This document shows, piece after piece, positions 41,425 to 51,778 of a DNA stretch of 55,480 nt. Every line of letters begins with the position of its first letter. The first letter of the stretch is position 1. This DNA is from Desulfomonilaceae bacterium (lineage in GTDB: Bacteria > Desulfobacterota > Desulfomonilia > Desulfomonilales > Desulfomonilaceae), in assembly GCA_041662605.1 (NCBI GenBank), contig JBAZSD010000029.1, forward strand, positions 1 to 55,480, in the 5' to 3' direction. Made by a program: the position numbers and the translations under genes. Below the pieces are notes generated by a model. The model saw only the letters and a list, made by a program, of their open reading frames with translations, was not told where the DNA came from and ran no database searches.

Positions 41425-44400
41425 ATGCCTGCACGCAACATGAATTTATTTGACACTCAGTTGGCCGCTATTTGCAAGGATTATAGGATCAATCCGAAAT
41501 GGTTGATTGCGCCTTCGATGAGGGTCGGATTCCAGTGGCTTGATAACGTTACCCGCTCAGGGCAGCCGGTATTGAACGTCAGGGTGAAGACCCTGCATCG
41601 TGCAGCGCTTGACCTGGCCATGCATGAGCTTGATCAAACAGGCAAAACTTATATTGGTCGACTACGCACAGAATTGCTCGTTTCATCAATTTTTTCGAAG
41701 CTCAAGGAAGTTGGTCAAGGATACTTCACAGCCCTTGAGCCAAGTCGAGGACTTATTCAGGCTTTCATGTCAACAATTAACGACATGCGCCTATCCGGAC
41801 TCAAGGCGGCGGATCTTGATCCCGATGTGTTTGAGGTTGAGAACAAGGGTCAGGAGATACGGAAAATTCTCCTACAATACGAAAAGGATTTAGAAACGCA
41901 TAGGCTTGTGGATTTCGCCGACATACTGGAAATAGCGTCCAGGACACTGGAGGATAATCCAGGCGCGATATTCCCGGATACCATGATCTTGGCTCCCATG
42001 ACCCTCTGGGATGCCGCCACTGGTCTTGAAAGGAGATTTCTGAACGCTTTTCCCGAACATCATGTCAAAATTCTCGATGAGGACATCATAGGAACAATCC
42101 CGGAAGATGATCGAACCGACAGAGACCTGTTGAGAGCAATTTTGAGCCCAACGGATTGCCCTCCACCAAAGGGCGATGATACTGCGTTCATTTACAGGGC
42201 CATTGGTGAAGTAAACGAGGTTCGAGAGGTTTTTCGTAGATGCGCTGAGAGATCCATCCCCTTCGACGAGGTAGAAATCCTGCATACTGACGGAACTACC
42301 TACATCCCATTGATCTATGAACTGGCCTGGAACCTTAAGTCTGACGACGCTGAATCAATTGCGGTCACATTCTCCGAAGGCATCCCGGCGAGTTACAGCA
42401 GACCGGGCAAGGCCCTTCGAGCGTGGCTTTGCTGGATCCGAAATGATCACACACAGTGGACACTCGTCAGGATGATTCAGGACGGCTTACTCAGAATAGA
42501 CAAGGCGGAAGAATATGGATTCAGCTTTTCATTACTTGCTGCGTCGCTCAGAAGTCTACCTATTGGATCTGGAGCGCAGAGATACCTGAAGGCTATTGAT
42601 GACCAGATACATGCGCTTGAACAACCGCTTCCAGACAAGGAGTCCGACGAAGACGCTGTTCCTGATGGAGCCGGCAGGCATAGCAAGAGAATAGAATGTC
42701 TTAGTGAGGTTCGAGGTCTCGTTCAAAAGCTCTTGGAAGGAAGCCCGACGAAAGATTCCAGCCAGGCGACAATCCTTGAGACGGCTTCCTGGTTTCTTGA
42801 AAACTGTTGCAGATGCGTAAACGAGCCGGATGCATACAGCAAGGGACGCTTGCAAACTGAAATCAATGAGTTAGCATCGTTTATCGACCAGGATCATGAT
42901 TATCGGGGGTTCGATATTTGGGAGTGGCTTTCTGAACTTCCTGGGGTGCTGAGTGTAGCCGGCAGGGGGCCTAGACCAGGATGTGTTTACGTTGCGACGG
43001 TTCGGGACGGGGGGCATTCCGGTCGAAAGAACACGTTTATCTTAGGGCTGGATGACTCCAGGTTCCCAGGGGCCGGATTACAGGATCCGCTCCTTTTAGA
43101 TGGGGAGCGTCAGAAGATTTCGTCAAATCTCCCTACATCCTCCGGCCGCGTCAGCAAGAAAATGGAGGATTTCGCCAGACTACTTTCTCGTCTTAGAGGA
43201 TCTGTCACACTATCGTACTGTTGCCGGAGTCTGGATGACGATAGGGAGATGTTTCCCGGTTCGGTCTTGATGTCTGCATTCAGGATCCTTTCCGGTAACC
43301 ACGACGCTAACCAGGACGATTTCCTTGAATGGGTTCGCGATCCCATATCCTTTGCCGCCCGGATTTCTGAACAATGCGCGAATGTTTCCGAATGGTGGCT
43401 CTGGAGAGCCTGTGGCGACAAGGAAATCATCGAACCCAAAAAACTTGTCGCAAAAAGTTTTCCACATTTAGGACAGGGAATGGTGGCGGCTTCACAAAGG
43501 CAGAGCGAGTTTTTCACGGAATATGATGGCTGGGTCCCACAAGCAGGTATCGATCTTGACCCAACCTCGCTCAACGGGCCGATACTCTCGTCGAGTCGGT
43601 TAGAAAAATTGGGCTCGTGTCCCCTGGAATATTTTTTCCGGTACGTACTCGAAGTGAAAGTACCCGAAGAATACAAAGTCGATCCTTCAATATGGCTGGA
43701 TCCTCTTCAGAAGGGGACTCTCCTGCACCAGGTATTTCGGGAATTCATGGCGACGCTGAAAAGAGACAGGCTTCTGCCTAATGTGGACCGTGACGCCCCC
43801 GTCATGTCCGCCATCCTCGATAGCCAAATAGATATATATAAGAAGATGATCCCTCCACCTAACGAGGACTTGTTCAAAGCAACCGTCCAGGAGTTTCGCA
43901 GAACCACGTCAATCTTCCTTCACGAAGAAGCGGTCCTCTGCCGGTCGAGTGATCCTTTCTGCTTTGAAGCTGCGGTTGGTTTGCCTCAAGATGGGGATCC
44001 AACCCCTCTTGACACCTCGGACCCGGTCACGATCAAACTGCCGAACGGAAAGTCGATCAGGACTCGAGGCCGAATTGACCGCATTGATCAGTTATCTCAC
44101 TCCAAACATATTTTTTCGGTATGGGATTACAAGACCGGATCGGCATGGGGATACGATCGAAACGAACCCTTTCGCCAGGGCAGAAAGATTCAAAGCTCCC
44201 TGTACCTGGCTTTGTCTGAAAAACGTCTTAGAGAGATATGCTCACCCAATTGCTCCGTGGCAACCTTCGGTTATTTTTTCCCAGGCATACGCGAGCATGG
44301 TGAGCGCATTTGCTGGGACTCCCATCAGTTGAATGCCGGAAAAGAAGTCATTGCTGGGCTTGTGGAAATGCTCCGTTCCGGGTGCTTTCCGTTCACTACC

Positions 44401-44535
44401 GATCGACGAGATGTGACTTTCACGGATTACGGGATGGTTTTCGGATACATTGAGGATGCAGTCGAAGCTACGAAGCTCAAAATAGCCAACCTCGCAAACA
44501 GTGGCATAGAGCCATTCAGGAAATTACGCTCATGA
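41425..44535 (+). CDS. AddB/RexB-like nuclease-helicase subunit with PD-(D/E)XK domain
   Basis: About 1036 residues. The N-terminal two thirds have the architecture of an inactivated UvrD-like helicase (no Walker A Lys is seen), as in AddB. The C-terminal third is a RecB-type nuclease: SSSRLEKLGSCPLEYFFRYV (about 720-740), KGTLLHQVFREFM, RGRIDRIDQ and VWDYKTGSAWG, with the D and D-Y-K catalytic residues. The start could also be TTG 41374; ATG 41425 has GAGG upstream. It precedes the AddA-like gene by 27 bases. Together they would resect double-strand ends for recombination or degrade foreign DNA. Confidence 0.78.
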   Translation: MPARNMNLFDTQLAAICKDYRINPKWLIAPSMRVGFQWLDNVTRSGQPVLNVRVKTLHRAALDLAMHELDQTGKTYIGRLRTELLVSSIFSKLKEVGQGYFTALEPSRGLIQAFMSTINDMRLSGLKAADLDPDVFEVENKGQEIRKILLQYEKDLETHRLVDFADILEIASRTLEDNPGAIFPDTMILAPMTLWDAATGLERRFLNAFPEHHVKILDEDIIGTIPEDDRTDRDLLRAILSPTDCPPPKGDDTAFIYRAIGEVNEVREVFRRCAERSIPFDEVEILHTDGTTYIPLIYELAWNLKSDDAESIAVTFSEGIPASYSRPGKALRAWLCWIRNDHTQWTLVRMIQDGLLRIDKAEEYGFSFSLLAASLRSLPIGSGAQRYLKAIDDQIHALEQPLPDKESDEDAVPDGAGRHSKRIECLSEVRGLVQKLLEGSPTKDSSQATILETASWFLENCCRCVNEPDAYSKGRLQTEINELASFIDQDHDYRGFDIWEWLSELPGVLSVAGRGPRPGCVYVATVRDGGHSGRKNTFILGLDDSRFPGAGLQDPLLLDGERQKISSNLPTSSGRVSKKMEDFARLLSRLRGSVTLSYCCRSLDDDREMFPGSVLMSAFRILSGNHDANQDDFLEWVRDPISFAARISEQCANVSEWWLWRACGDKEIIEPKKLVAKSFPHLGQGMVAASQRQSEFFTEYDGWVPQAGIDLDPTSLNGPILSSSRLEKLGSCPLEYFFRYVLEVKVPEEYKVDPSIWLDPLQKGTLLHQVFREFMATLKRDRLLPNVDRDAPVMSAILDSQIDIYKKMIPPPNEDLFKATVQEFRRTTSIFLHEEAVLCRSSDPFCFEAAVGLPQDGDPTPLDTSDPVTIKLPNGKSIRTRGRIDRIDQLSHSKHIFSVWDYKTGSAWGYDRNEPFRQGRKIQSSLYLALSEKRLREICSPNCSVATFGYFFPGIREHGERICWDSHQLNAGKEVIAGLVEMLRSGCFPFTTDRRDVTFTDYGMVFGYIEDAVEATKLKIANLANSGIEPFRKLRS

Positions 44536-44562
44536 TCGCCATCCTTAAAGGAAAGGAACACA

Positions 44563-47500
44563 ATGCCTGAGAGCAAGGCCGCAAACGTGACTGTCCTGAA
44601 GGATCAGGCAGCGCGTCAACTCATTGTAGAGGCATTGGACCGTAATCTGCTAGTGGAGGCCGCAGCAGGCACCGGCAAGACATCCAGCATGGTCCAGCGT
44701 ATGGTTGAACTCCTGCGGTCACGCACGTGCAAAAACATCAGGACCATGGCTGCGGTCACGTTTACTCGCAAAGCTGCGGCAGAGCTTAAATCACGATTCC
44801 GGATAAAGCTGGAGGAATGTGTTCGTTCAGAGTCCGGTCCAGTCAAAGACAATCTTGAGAAGGCTTTACAAAACATGGAGCAGTGTTTTATCGGCACAAT
44901 CCATTCGTTTTGTGGCCACCTTCTCCGCGAGCGCCCCGTCGAGGCTGGAGTGGATCCCACATTCCAGGAGCTTGACGAGGACGCGGACGCGATTCTGCGG
45001 AAGGAGGCATGGCTTGAATATTCATCCAGGCTCCTCGCTGAGGACAATGAGGGCTTCCTGCCTGAGTTGGAGAAATTCGCCTTGCGGGTTCAGGACCTGG
45101 AAGAAACTTTTGTTCGTTTCTCCAATTATCCCGACGTATCCGATTGGCCTTCACCGGAGGGTAAACCCGACTTTTCATTATTGGATCCTGTTAGAGAACA
45201 GATCTTCGAATATGTTGCGCACATGAGGTCGCTTGCATCGAGACTCCCTCAACAATGGGGCAACGACAATCTGATTCCCAAGTACCGGCGGGCGCCGCGA
45301 ATCCTGTCTCACTACGGGTCATTAGAGTGGCCTGCGGATGTTATAGCGGTGCTTGAAAACTTCGATGCGGACGCCAAAATCACCCTAACCAGTTGGACTC
45401 AGGATGGATTATTTACCAAAGACGAGGCTAAGACAGAACAAGCCAGGTGGAAAGAGTTTCGATCGAATGTCGTTGAGCCGGCGTTAAAACGATGGAGAGA
45501 GTGGCGCTATGGACCCATCCTGAGAGTAATGATCCGGGCCCAGAGTGTTTATGATGAGATGAGACACTCCCGCGGCCAATTAAATTACACAGACCTCCTC
45601 ATGCGGGCTGCCCAACTTCTCAGGGAGAATTCCCATGTGAGATCATATTTTCGAGACCGTTTTACTCACCTTCTTGTGGACGAGTTTCAGGACACCGATC
45701 CAATCCAGGCTGAAGTTATACTCTTGCTCACGACATCGAACATGGATGAAAAAGATTGGAGGAAGGTTGTCCCAAGGCCGGGGTCGCTCTTTGTGGTGGG
45801 TGATCCGAAACAGTCCATATATCGGTTCCGTAGAGCCGACATCGTTACGTATAACGAGGTAAAAGAGGCTATTCGTAAAGGAAACACGCAAAATGGCAGA
45901 GTGATTGAGCTTTCATCAAATTTCCGGACCGTGGATGGCGTCATCTCATGGGTGAACCATGTGTTTGAGCCGCAAGATGGAAGTCCTAGCGAACTTTCCG
46001 GTACGGTGGTCCGGTTTGATAAATCTGACTCGCCGGAGTCTCCTCGTTATGTTGGACTCGATCCGTCTCGAAGCGATTCGGCGGATGGAACGCTCAAGGG
46101 GGTTTATTCCCTCACTATTCCAAAGGAATGTGACAACAAACAGAAAGTCCTGGATTACGAAGCGGACTGGATAGCTCGCACGATTCGACGAGCCCTCGAT
46201 GACTCCGACATTACAATTCCAAGGACCAAACAGGAGATTATGCAGGGCAAGACCGGTAGACTGGACCCTTCCGACTTCCTCATCATAAACAGGAACAAGG
46301 GCTTACTCAGCTTCTATGCCGGCAAGCTCGAAGAGTATGGCATCCCCACCCATGTCAGTGGGGGGAGCGCTCTCAATGAGGTCCGAGAATTGAAGATACT
46401 GCACTCATGTCTTGACGCTCTGGTGCGCCCGGATGATCCCGTGGCCTTGTTGGCGGTTCTTCGTGGGGAACTTTTTGGTATGAGTGACGTATCATTGTAC
46501 GAGTTCAAGAAAGCCGGAGGGCGTTTTTCTTTTCATTCTGAAGTTCCAGAACGGCTGGATCCCGAGGTTGCAGGTCAGTTTAGCGACGCCTTCTCCCGTA
46601 TGAAGTCTTACAGCTTATGGCTTTCCAGGATGCCTCCACTTGCGGCGTTCGATAGAATCGTTGCCGATCTGGGATTATTGGCGCTTTCCGCCATTAGACC
46701 TGGGGGAAGTGTCCAGGCTGGAAGTTTCTCCAAGGCAATAGAAATACTCAGGGGGTTTCAGCATGACACCTGGACCACTGCGCAGATAGTGGAACAACTT
46801 GGGCGCCTTTCCCAGGAAACTACGTCTCACGATGGGATATCGGCGAGTTCAAAAGAACGGCCCGCAGTACGAATTATGAATCTCCACAAAGTAAAGGGGC
46901 TCGAAGCCCCAGTGGTTTTTCTGGCGTGTCCCTACGGTGAATCAGATCATGACGTGGAACTTCACATCGACCGATCAGGGAATTTCGTTAGAGGTTATTT
47001 GGGGGTGTACGGGAAAAAATCGGGCCATAAGCGACCATTCCTAGCGCACCCGGCCAATTGGAGCGAGTTCACGGATAGAGAATCCAGATTTTTGAAGGCT
47101 GAGTCGTTGAGACTGCGGTACGTCGCGGCCACTCGTGCGGGAGCCGCTCTTATTATTACAAAAAGAGAATCCGGTAGGGGTGAGAGTCCATGGAAGCCGT
47201 TTCATCGCCATCTCTCTGCCGATCGTGAAATCCATGACTTTTCCCAAACTCAAAACCCTCCAAAAGAAATGATTGAAGTCACCATGGACGAGGTGGCCAA
47301 GGCACAAGAGGATATCGAATCCAGAATTACCCTGGCCTCTAAACCTACTTACGACGCCTGCCGAGCCAAGGAGTTCGCTCTTAGGCAAGGCCGTGTGACA
47401 TCTGCTTCCTCTGAAAGTTTAAAAGAAGACAATGGGCTAGGGGCTGAGGCTGATGCAGATGATCTGATCGACGATGGTGAACACGGAGTAGAATGGGGAA

Positions 47501-47976
47501 CACTTATTCACTCGTTGCTACAACTTGCCATGGAGAATCCGCAGGCTGATCTGAAACGAGCGTTTAAAGCAGCGCTCGATGATCACGATCCCCTGTCTAA
47601 GTATGCAGAGTTGGCGGAAACTACAGTGAAGAAAGTCATGGGCTCGGACCTTTGGATTAGGGCTCAACAGAGCGAAAGCAGATTGCTTGAAGTTCCATTT
47701 CAGGTGTTGAAAGAAAATGTAACAGAGACTGGGGACATGCTGCCGACGATCTTCAGAGGAACTATCGACCTCATATTTAAAGAAAGTACAGGGTGGATTC
47801 TTGTCGACTACAAAACAGACATGGTGATAGAGGAGACGGCTCAGAGGATTGTCGATAAGTATACCCCTCAGTTACAGATTTATTCTGAAGCATGGCAGGA
47901 GTGTACTGGTGAACCGGTCGTTGAAACCGGTCTTTACCTTGTCCGGCTCAACAAATATGTTCGAGTGCAGTGTTGA
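44563..47976 (+). CDS. AddA/RecB-like UvrD-family helicase-nuclease
   Basis: A 1137-residue protein with all SF1A helicase motifs: AAAGTGKTSSM (residues 33-43), AVTFTRKAAAELKSR, GTIHSFC, VDEFQDTDPIQAE near 370, VVGDPKQSIYRFRRAD, ELSSNFRT, MNLHKVKGLEAPVVFLA and RYVAATRA. A RecB-type nuclease domain follows (GTLIHSLLQLAM, then GTIDLIF and ILVDYKTD, about 980-1110). Fits AddA. AAAGGAAAGGA precedes ATG 44563. The pair may be the host's end-resection enzyme or part of the adjacent defence genes. Confidence 0.88.
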   Translation: MPESKAANVTVLKDQAARQLIVEALDRNLLVEAAAGTGKTSSMVQRMVELLRSRTCKNIRTMAAVTFTRKAAAELKSRFRIKLEECVRSESGPVKDNLEKALQNMEQCFIGTIHSFCGHLLRERPVEAGVDPTFQELDEDADAILRKEAWLEYSSRLLAEDNEGFLPELEKFALRVQDLEETFVRFSNYPDVSDWPSPEGKPDFSLLDPVREQIFEYVAHMRSLASRLPQQWGNDNLIPKYRRAPRILSHYGSLEWPADVIAVLENFDADAKITLTSWTQDGLFTKDEAKTEQARWKEFRSNVVEPALKRWREWRYGPILRVMIRAQSVYDEMRHSRGQLNYTDLLMRAAQLLRENSHVRSYFRDRFTHLLVDEFQDTDPIQAEVILLLTTSNMDEKDWRKVVPRPGSLFVVGDPKQSIYRFRRADIVTYNEVKEAIRKGNTQNGRVIELSSNFRTVDGVISWVNHVFEPQDGSPSELSGTVVRFDKSDSPESPRYVGLDPSRSDSADGTLKGVYSLTIPKECDNKQKVLDYEADWIARTIRRALDDSDITIPRTKQEIMQGKTGRLDPSDFLIINRNKGLLSFYAGKLEEYGIPTHVSGGSALNEVRELKILHSCLDALVRPDDPVALLAVLRGELFGMSDVSLYEFKKAGGRFSFHSEVPERLDPEVAGQFSDAFSRMKSYSLWLSRMPPLAAFDRIVADLGLLALSAIRPGGSVQAGSFSKAIEILRGFQHDTWTTAQIVEQLGRLSQETTSHDGISASSKERPAVRIMNLHKVKGLEAPVVFLACPYGESDHDVELHIDRSGNFVRGYLGVYGKKSGHKRPFLAHPANWSEFTDRESRFLKAESLRLRYVAATRAGAALIITKRESGRGESPWKPFHRHLSADREIHDFSQTQNPPKEMIEVTMDEVAKAQEDIESRITLASKPTYDACRAKEFALRQGRVTSASSESLKEDNGLGAEADADDLIDDGEHGVEWGTLIHSLLQLAMENPQADLKRAFKAALDDHDPLSKYAELAETTVKKVMGSDLWIRAQQSESRLLEVPFQVLKENVTETGDMLPTIFRGTIDLIFKESTGWILVDYKTDMVIEETAQRIVDKYTPQLQIYSEAWQECTGEPVVETGLYLVRLNKYVRVQC

Positions 47977-48464
47977 ATTCTCTCAGCAACCGTCAATTCC
48001 TGACAACGGTCGCATAGCTTTTTCTGTGGAAATGGCTGAAACAATACGAAGAGCCAATTCATTTGCGAAGGGAAAACCAGCAAGCAAAAGGTTGGATAGA
48101 CCTACTTTTGGAGACCAGCTCAGGATTCGTCATCATGGGCCTCCAAGAGTTTTCCTGGAAGTACGGACAAGTGGAAAAAGAAGGCCACACATAAGCCGGT
48201 TATTGCTACGTTGATCAATATGCCGATTTTGGGTGTCGCATTAGAGCTTAAAATAGATGCCTATTAATGGCCTATATAAAAAGATAGACTAGCTTATTCA
48301 CCTATGGCTGTGTCCTTCTTTTCTGATACCATTAACTTCATCTCAAATTCTGTTCACAAAGCAATTGAAACATTATACTGTCGACTCAATTGCTGATACT
48401 GTAATTCTGATGCTATCAGTGCCTGCTCCGCACATCGAACGTCAAAACGTCAAAGGAATATTTT
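47977..48464. other. Intergenic stretch before mcrB
   Basis: Of 488 bases the first 240 continue a frame that opens at ATG 47957 inside the AddA-like gene (86 codons, no recognised motif); the rest is AT-rich with no gene and probably contains the mcrBC promoter. No terminator was recognised. Confidence 0.4.
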
Positions 48465-50354
48465 ATGACCAATATATTGCGACATGACCTGATGAATCGT
48501 GTAATTCAGGCATTAAAAAGTCTTGGTGGTTCTGGCACGAATGAGGAGATAACTAATAAAGTTGTCGAGCTTGCCAATATTCCTTCTGAGCAACTCGAAG
48601 TCCTACGTAACCCAGAAAAGGGCGGGGTGACTGAAATTGATGGCTTGGGGTTTACAAAGAGTTATTTAAAGCAATATGGGATTATTGAAAATTCGGCTCG
48701 AGGTGTGTGGGCTCTAACCCAAAAAGGTCTTACAACTGAAAAGGTTGATCAAAAAGCTGTTGATCGGTTTGTCAGTGAACAAAGAAAAAAGAACAAATTG
48801 GTACCGCTTGAACTCCCGAATGATACTCTCAAAGAATCGGATACCATCGATAAGATATCGATTCCAAACAACATCTGGTGGGTAAATCAAAGAGACAACT
48901 TTCAAGAAGCACGAGATAGTGGAATCATATGGGCTCCTCTAAAGACTAAATCCGGTGGTACAAAACACTTTTGGGACTCCTTGGGAGAGGTTAGACCGGG
49001 AGATACGATTCTCCACTATGCAAAAGGAGAGGTAAAATCTGTCAGCCGCGCCAAAAGTGGCCCACAAGAGACTACCACACCCCGCTATCTCAAGAATTAC
49101 GATAAATCCATCCTAGGCCGCTCAGTAGAATTAGAATATCAGGATCTTACGCCCCCAATACCATTGAGCAAAATCATAGATGCTCTACAAAATACAGACA
49201 TTAATCAAGGACCATTCGACAAGTCTGGGGGTGTGAAACAAGGTTACCTCTTCAGATTAACACCACAAGCTTTAAGCCTAATTGTAAAAGCGTCTCCAGA
49301 CACAAATTGGCCTAGTTTTATTGAATCAAGCCCGCAGCCTCCAAACCAGCCAAATTCTGAAGATGGTAACACTGAGGAAGAAAGACCGCATATTCCTCTT
49401 AACTTAATTCTGTATGGCCCTCCTGGAACCGGGAAAACCCGCAAACTATTGAAAGATTATGCCCCGCTGTTTGAAAAAGACAACATAGAACAGTGGGAAA
49501 TGGTGACATTTCATCAATCCTATGGATATGAAGATTTCGTTGAGGGGTTGAAACCCGTTGCGGGAACAAAAGAAACTTCAGGACAGGTTAATTACAAGAT
49601 AGTTCCAGGCATATTCAATTACATGGTCACTCGGGCGATGAAAGACCACAAGAAAAATTTCGCACTTTTTGTGGACGAGATCAATCGGGCCAATATCTCG
49701 AAGGTTTTTGGTGAACTCATCACATTACTTGAAAAAGACAAACGACTTATGTGGGACAAAGAAAGAGGTCGTTGGACAGGGAAATTTAGAGTCAGATTGC
49801 CGTACACACACACCCTTGAACCGGATACTGACCGTTTCGGAGTACCTAATAACTTGTACGTCATTGGGGCCATGAATACAGCGGACAGATCAATTGCGCT
49901 CTTAGATACTGCTCTTCGTCGCAGGTTTGAATTTGAAGAATTGATGCCAGACCCCGACCTTCTAAAGGACATAAGAATTACAGGTCATGACGAAATTCAA
50001 ATGGATAGACTACTTGACGCTATGAACCGAAGAATAGCAGCACTTTACGACAGGGAGCATCAGATCGGCCACGGCTATTTCTGTGATGTCAAAAGCTGGG
50101 ATCGTCTCAAGGAAGTATTCTTGAAACAAATTATACCGCTGTTACAGGAGTATTTCTTTGACGATTGGGAAAAGATAAAACTCGTATTGAAAGATCCGGA
50201 AGATGATGATGATAACCCAATTCTTATGCGTATAAAGACAGATAAAAACAAAGATTTCCCCCGATTTCAGGGGGATCTAAATACACTTGAGCGGGTCTAC
50301 AGTATAAATAAAAAAATTACGGCGGATCAGATTATAAGAATTTACAAGGACTGA
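48465..50354 (+). CDS. mcrB: McrB-type GTP-dependent restriction motor with EVE-like reader
   Basis: A 629-residue protein. Residues 1-90 form a winged-helix Mrr_N-like domain. Residues 115-280 (NNIWWVNQRDNF, GIIWAPLKTKSG, RPGDTILHYAKGEV) look like an EVE/PUA-type modified-base reader. From about 312 on is an AAA+ McrB domain: LYGPPGTGKT, FALFVDEINRANISK near 402, and the McrB hallmark GAMNTADRSIALLDTALRRRF near 467-487. It recognises modified DNA and drives cleavage by McrC, the next gene, which begins 6 bases later. AAAGGA precedes the ATG. Confidence 0.92.
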   Translation: MTNILRHDLMNRVIQALKSLGGSGTNEEITNKVVELANIPSEQLEVLRNPEKGGVTEIDGLGFTKSYLKQYGIIENSARGVWALTQKGLTTEKVDQKAVDRFVSEQRKKNKLVPLELPNDTLKESDTIDKISIPNNIWWVNQRDNFQEARDSGIIWAPLKTKSGGTKHFWDSLGEVRPGDTILHYAKGEVKSVSRAKSGPQETTTPRYLKNYDKSILGRSVELEYQDLTPPIPLSKIIDALQNTDINQGPFDKSGGVKQGYLFRLTPQALSLIVKASPDTNWPSFIESSPQPPNQPNSEDGNTEEERPHIPLNLILYGPPGTGKTRKLLKDYAPLFEKDNIEQWEMVTFHQSYGYEDFVEGLKPVAGTKETSGQVNYKIVPGIFNYMVTRAMKDHKKNFALFVDEINRANISKVFGELITLLEKDKRLMWDKERGRWTGKFRVRLPYTHTLEPDTDRFGVPNNLYVIGAMNTADRSIALLDTALRRRFEFEELMPDPDLLKDIRITGHDEIQMDRLLDAMNRRIAALYDREHQIGHGYFCDVKSWDRLKEVFLKQIIPLLQEYFFDDWEKIKLVLKDPEDDDDNPILMRIKTDKNKDFPRFQGDLNTLERVYSINKKITADQIIRIYKD

Positions 50355-50360
50355 GGCATT

Positions 50361-51761
50361 TTGAATCTACGCAGAATTACAGTCCCTGAATACGACACGA
50401 TTAGTATTGTTCCAAGCCTCGATGCAGTGGAAACAAAAAAGTCAAAAAGCATCTCGGAGCAAGAAGCGAAATTGGTCAACGCATTTCAGAAAAGATCGGG
50501 TCAGACTTTCTTTAATATCGGTCTCCAAATGCTCGCAACCACTAATTGGGTCGGTTCATTCTCTATAGGCTATCTCTGCATAGACGTCATTCCCAAGATC
50601 GATACCGAAAAACCCTTAGCTATGAAAAATCTGCTGCAAATGGTTTCAGCGGGTGGCGTGGAAAAATTCAAACATACTGACATCTCATGCCTCGCCAAAA
50701 CTGACACGCCACTGATTACAGCTTTCCTCGAATTATATATCAACAACTTGAGGAAAGAATGGATCAGGGGCCCTATCCGGAGGTACGTTAGCGAAGAAGC
50801 AAATCGGTTTTTCCTGAAAGGTAAGATCATTTTCAGTAGGCACTTGAGGCAAAATGTATTTCATCACGAACGATTTTTTACCGCCAGCGACGAATTCACG
50901 GCCGACAACCCAGTTTCCCGGCTTCTAAAGGCTGCCTTAAATGTTTGCCGTGCGTACCCTCTGGCTCCTCATGTCTCAACTCAGGCCAAGAAACTTCTAT
51001 GTCTTTTTGATGAGGTATCAGATGAGCGAGATGCAGCCAAATGTTTATCCGAAATAACCATCGACAGAACTACTTTCAGATTCCAGTACCTGATCAATCT
51101 GGCCAAGTGTGTCATCGAAAGAGTGTCGCCGTGGAAACAATCTCTTAAGGTACCAGTTTATTCGCTCATGTTCGATATGAATGAAGTCTTTGAAAAGTTT
51201 GTAGCCGCAGAACTGAAACGAGCCTTGACAGAAAACGGCTACAAGGTGATCACTCAATCTGCAACAAGATACCTAGCGACAAGAGATGATTCGCCCCAGC
51301 TTAAACCTAAAAGGGTTTTCTGGCTTAAACCTGACATCTCCGTGTTTAACCCGAAAGTTATTCAGGGAAGACCGGCATGTCTTGTTGACACAAAATGGAA
51401 GATGCTAAGGATTTTAGAAAATGAAGAGTTTAGACCGAATAAATCAGGAGACAGCAGAGAGCCCGTTCCACAAGCGGACATGTATCAGATGTATGCATAT
51501 GCGCACAAATACAAATGCCCGGTAATCCTAATTTACCCACATCACTCAGGGCTTCCACTTCAAAAGCAGCCCCTAGCAAGTCCTTTCCTTAAATATGACT
51601 GCGGTGATGAAGAAGAGCCTTATACCATCGTGGTTTGTACGGTAGATATCACCATCGACCTGGTCAGAGCAAGAGAAAGAGAAAGTTTCCGGTGGTCATT
51701 GTTGAAACTGGTTCAAGATATTGGACAAGCCCCTTCAAGAGCTGACGAGAGCCACGTCTAG
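50361..51761 (+). CDS. mcrC: McrC nuclease subunit
   Basis: A 466-residue protein from TTG 50361, six bases after mcrB. The N-terminal half is the McrC head (NIGLQMLATTNWVGSF; PLAMKNLLQMV). The C-terminal half holds the PD-(D/E)XK site: WLKPDISVFNPK, ACLVDTKWK, and QADMYQMYAYAHKYKC. It is the endonuclease partner of McrB in a type IV system that cuts modified, usually cytosine-modified, DNA. Confidence 0.9.
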   Translation: MNLRRITVPEYDTISIVPSLDAVETKKSKSISEQEAKLVNAFQKRSGQTFFNIGLQMLATTNWVGSFSIGYLCIDVIPKIDTEKPLAMKNLLQMVSAGGVEKFKHTDISCLAKTDTPLITAFLELYINNLRKEWIRGPIRRYVSEEANRFFLKGKIIFSRHLRQNVFHHERFFTASDEFTADNPVSRLLKAALNVCRAYPLAPHVSTQAKKLLCLFDEVSDERDAAKCLSEITIDRTTFRFQYLINLAKCVIERVSPWKQSLKVPVYSLMFDMNEVFEKFVAAELKRALTENGYKVITQSATRYLATRDDSPQLKPKRVFWLKPDISVFNPKVIQGRPACLVDTKWKMLRILENEEFRPNKSGDSREPVPQADMYQMYAYAHKYKCPVILIYPHHSGLPLQKQPLASPFLKYDCGDEEEPYTIVVCTVDITIDLVRARERESFRWSLLKLVQDIGQAPSRADESHV

Positions 51762-51778
51762 GTCAGGGAGGAACCTCT

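Noticed and set aside
47957..48214. An 86-codon frame overlapping the end of the AddA-like gene
   Set aside because: No ribosome-binding site of its own and no motif; could be real, but the evidence is too thin.
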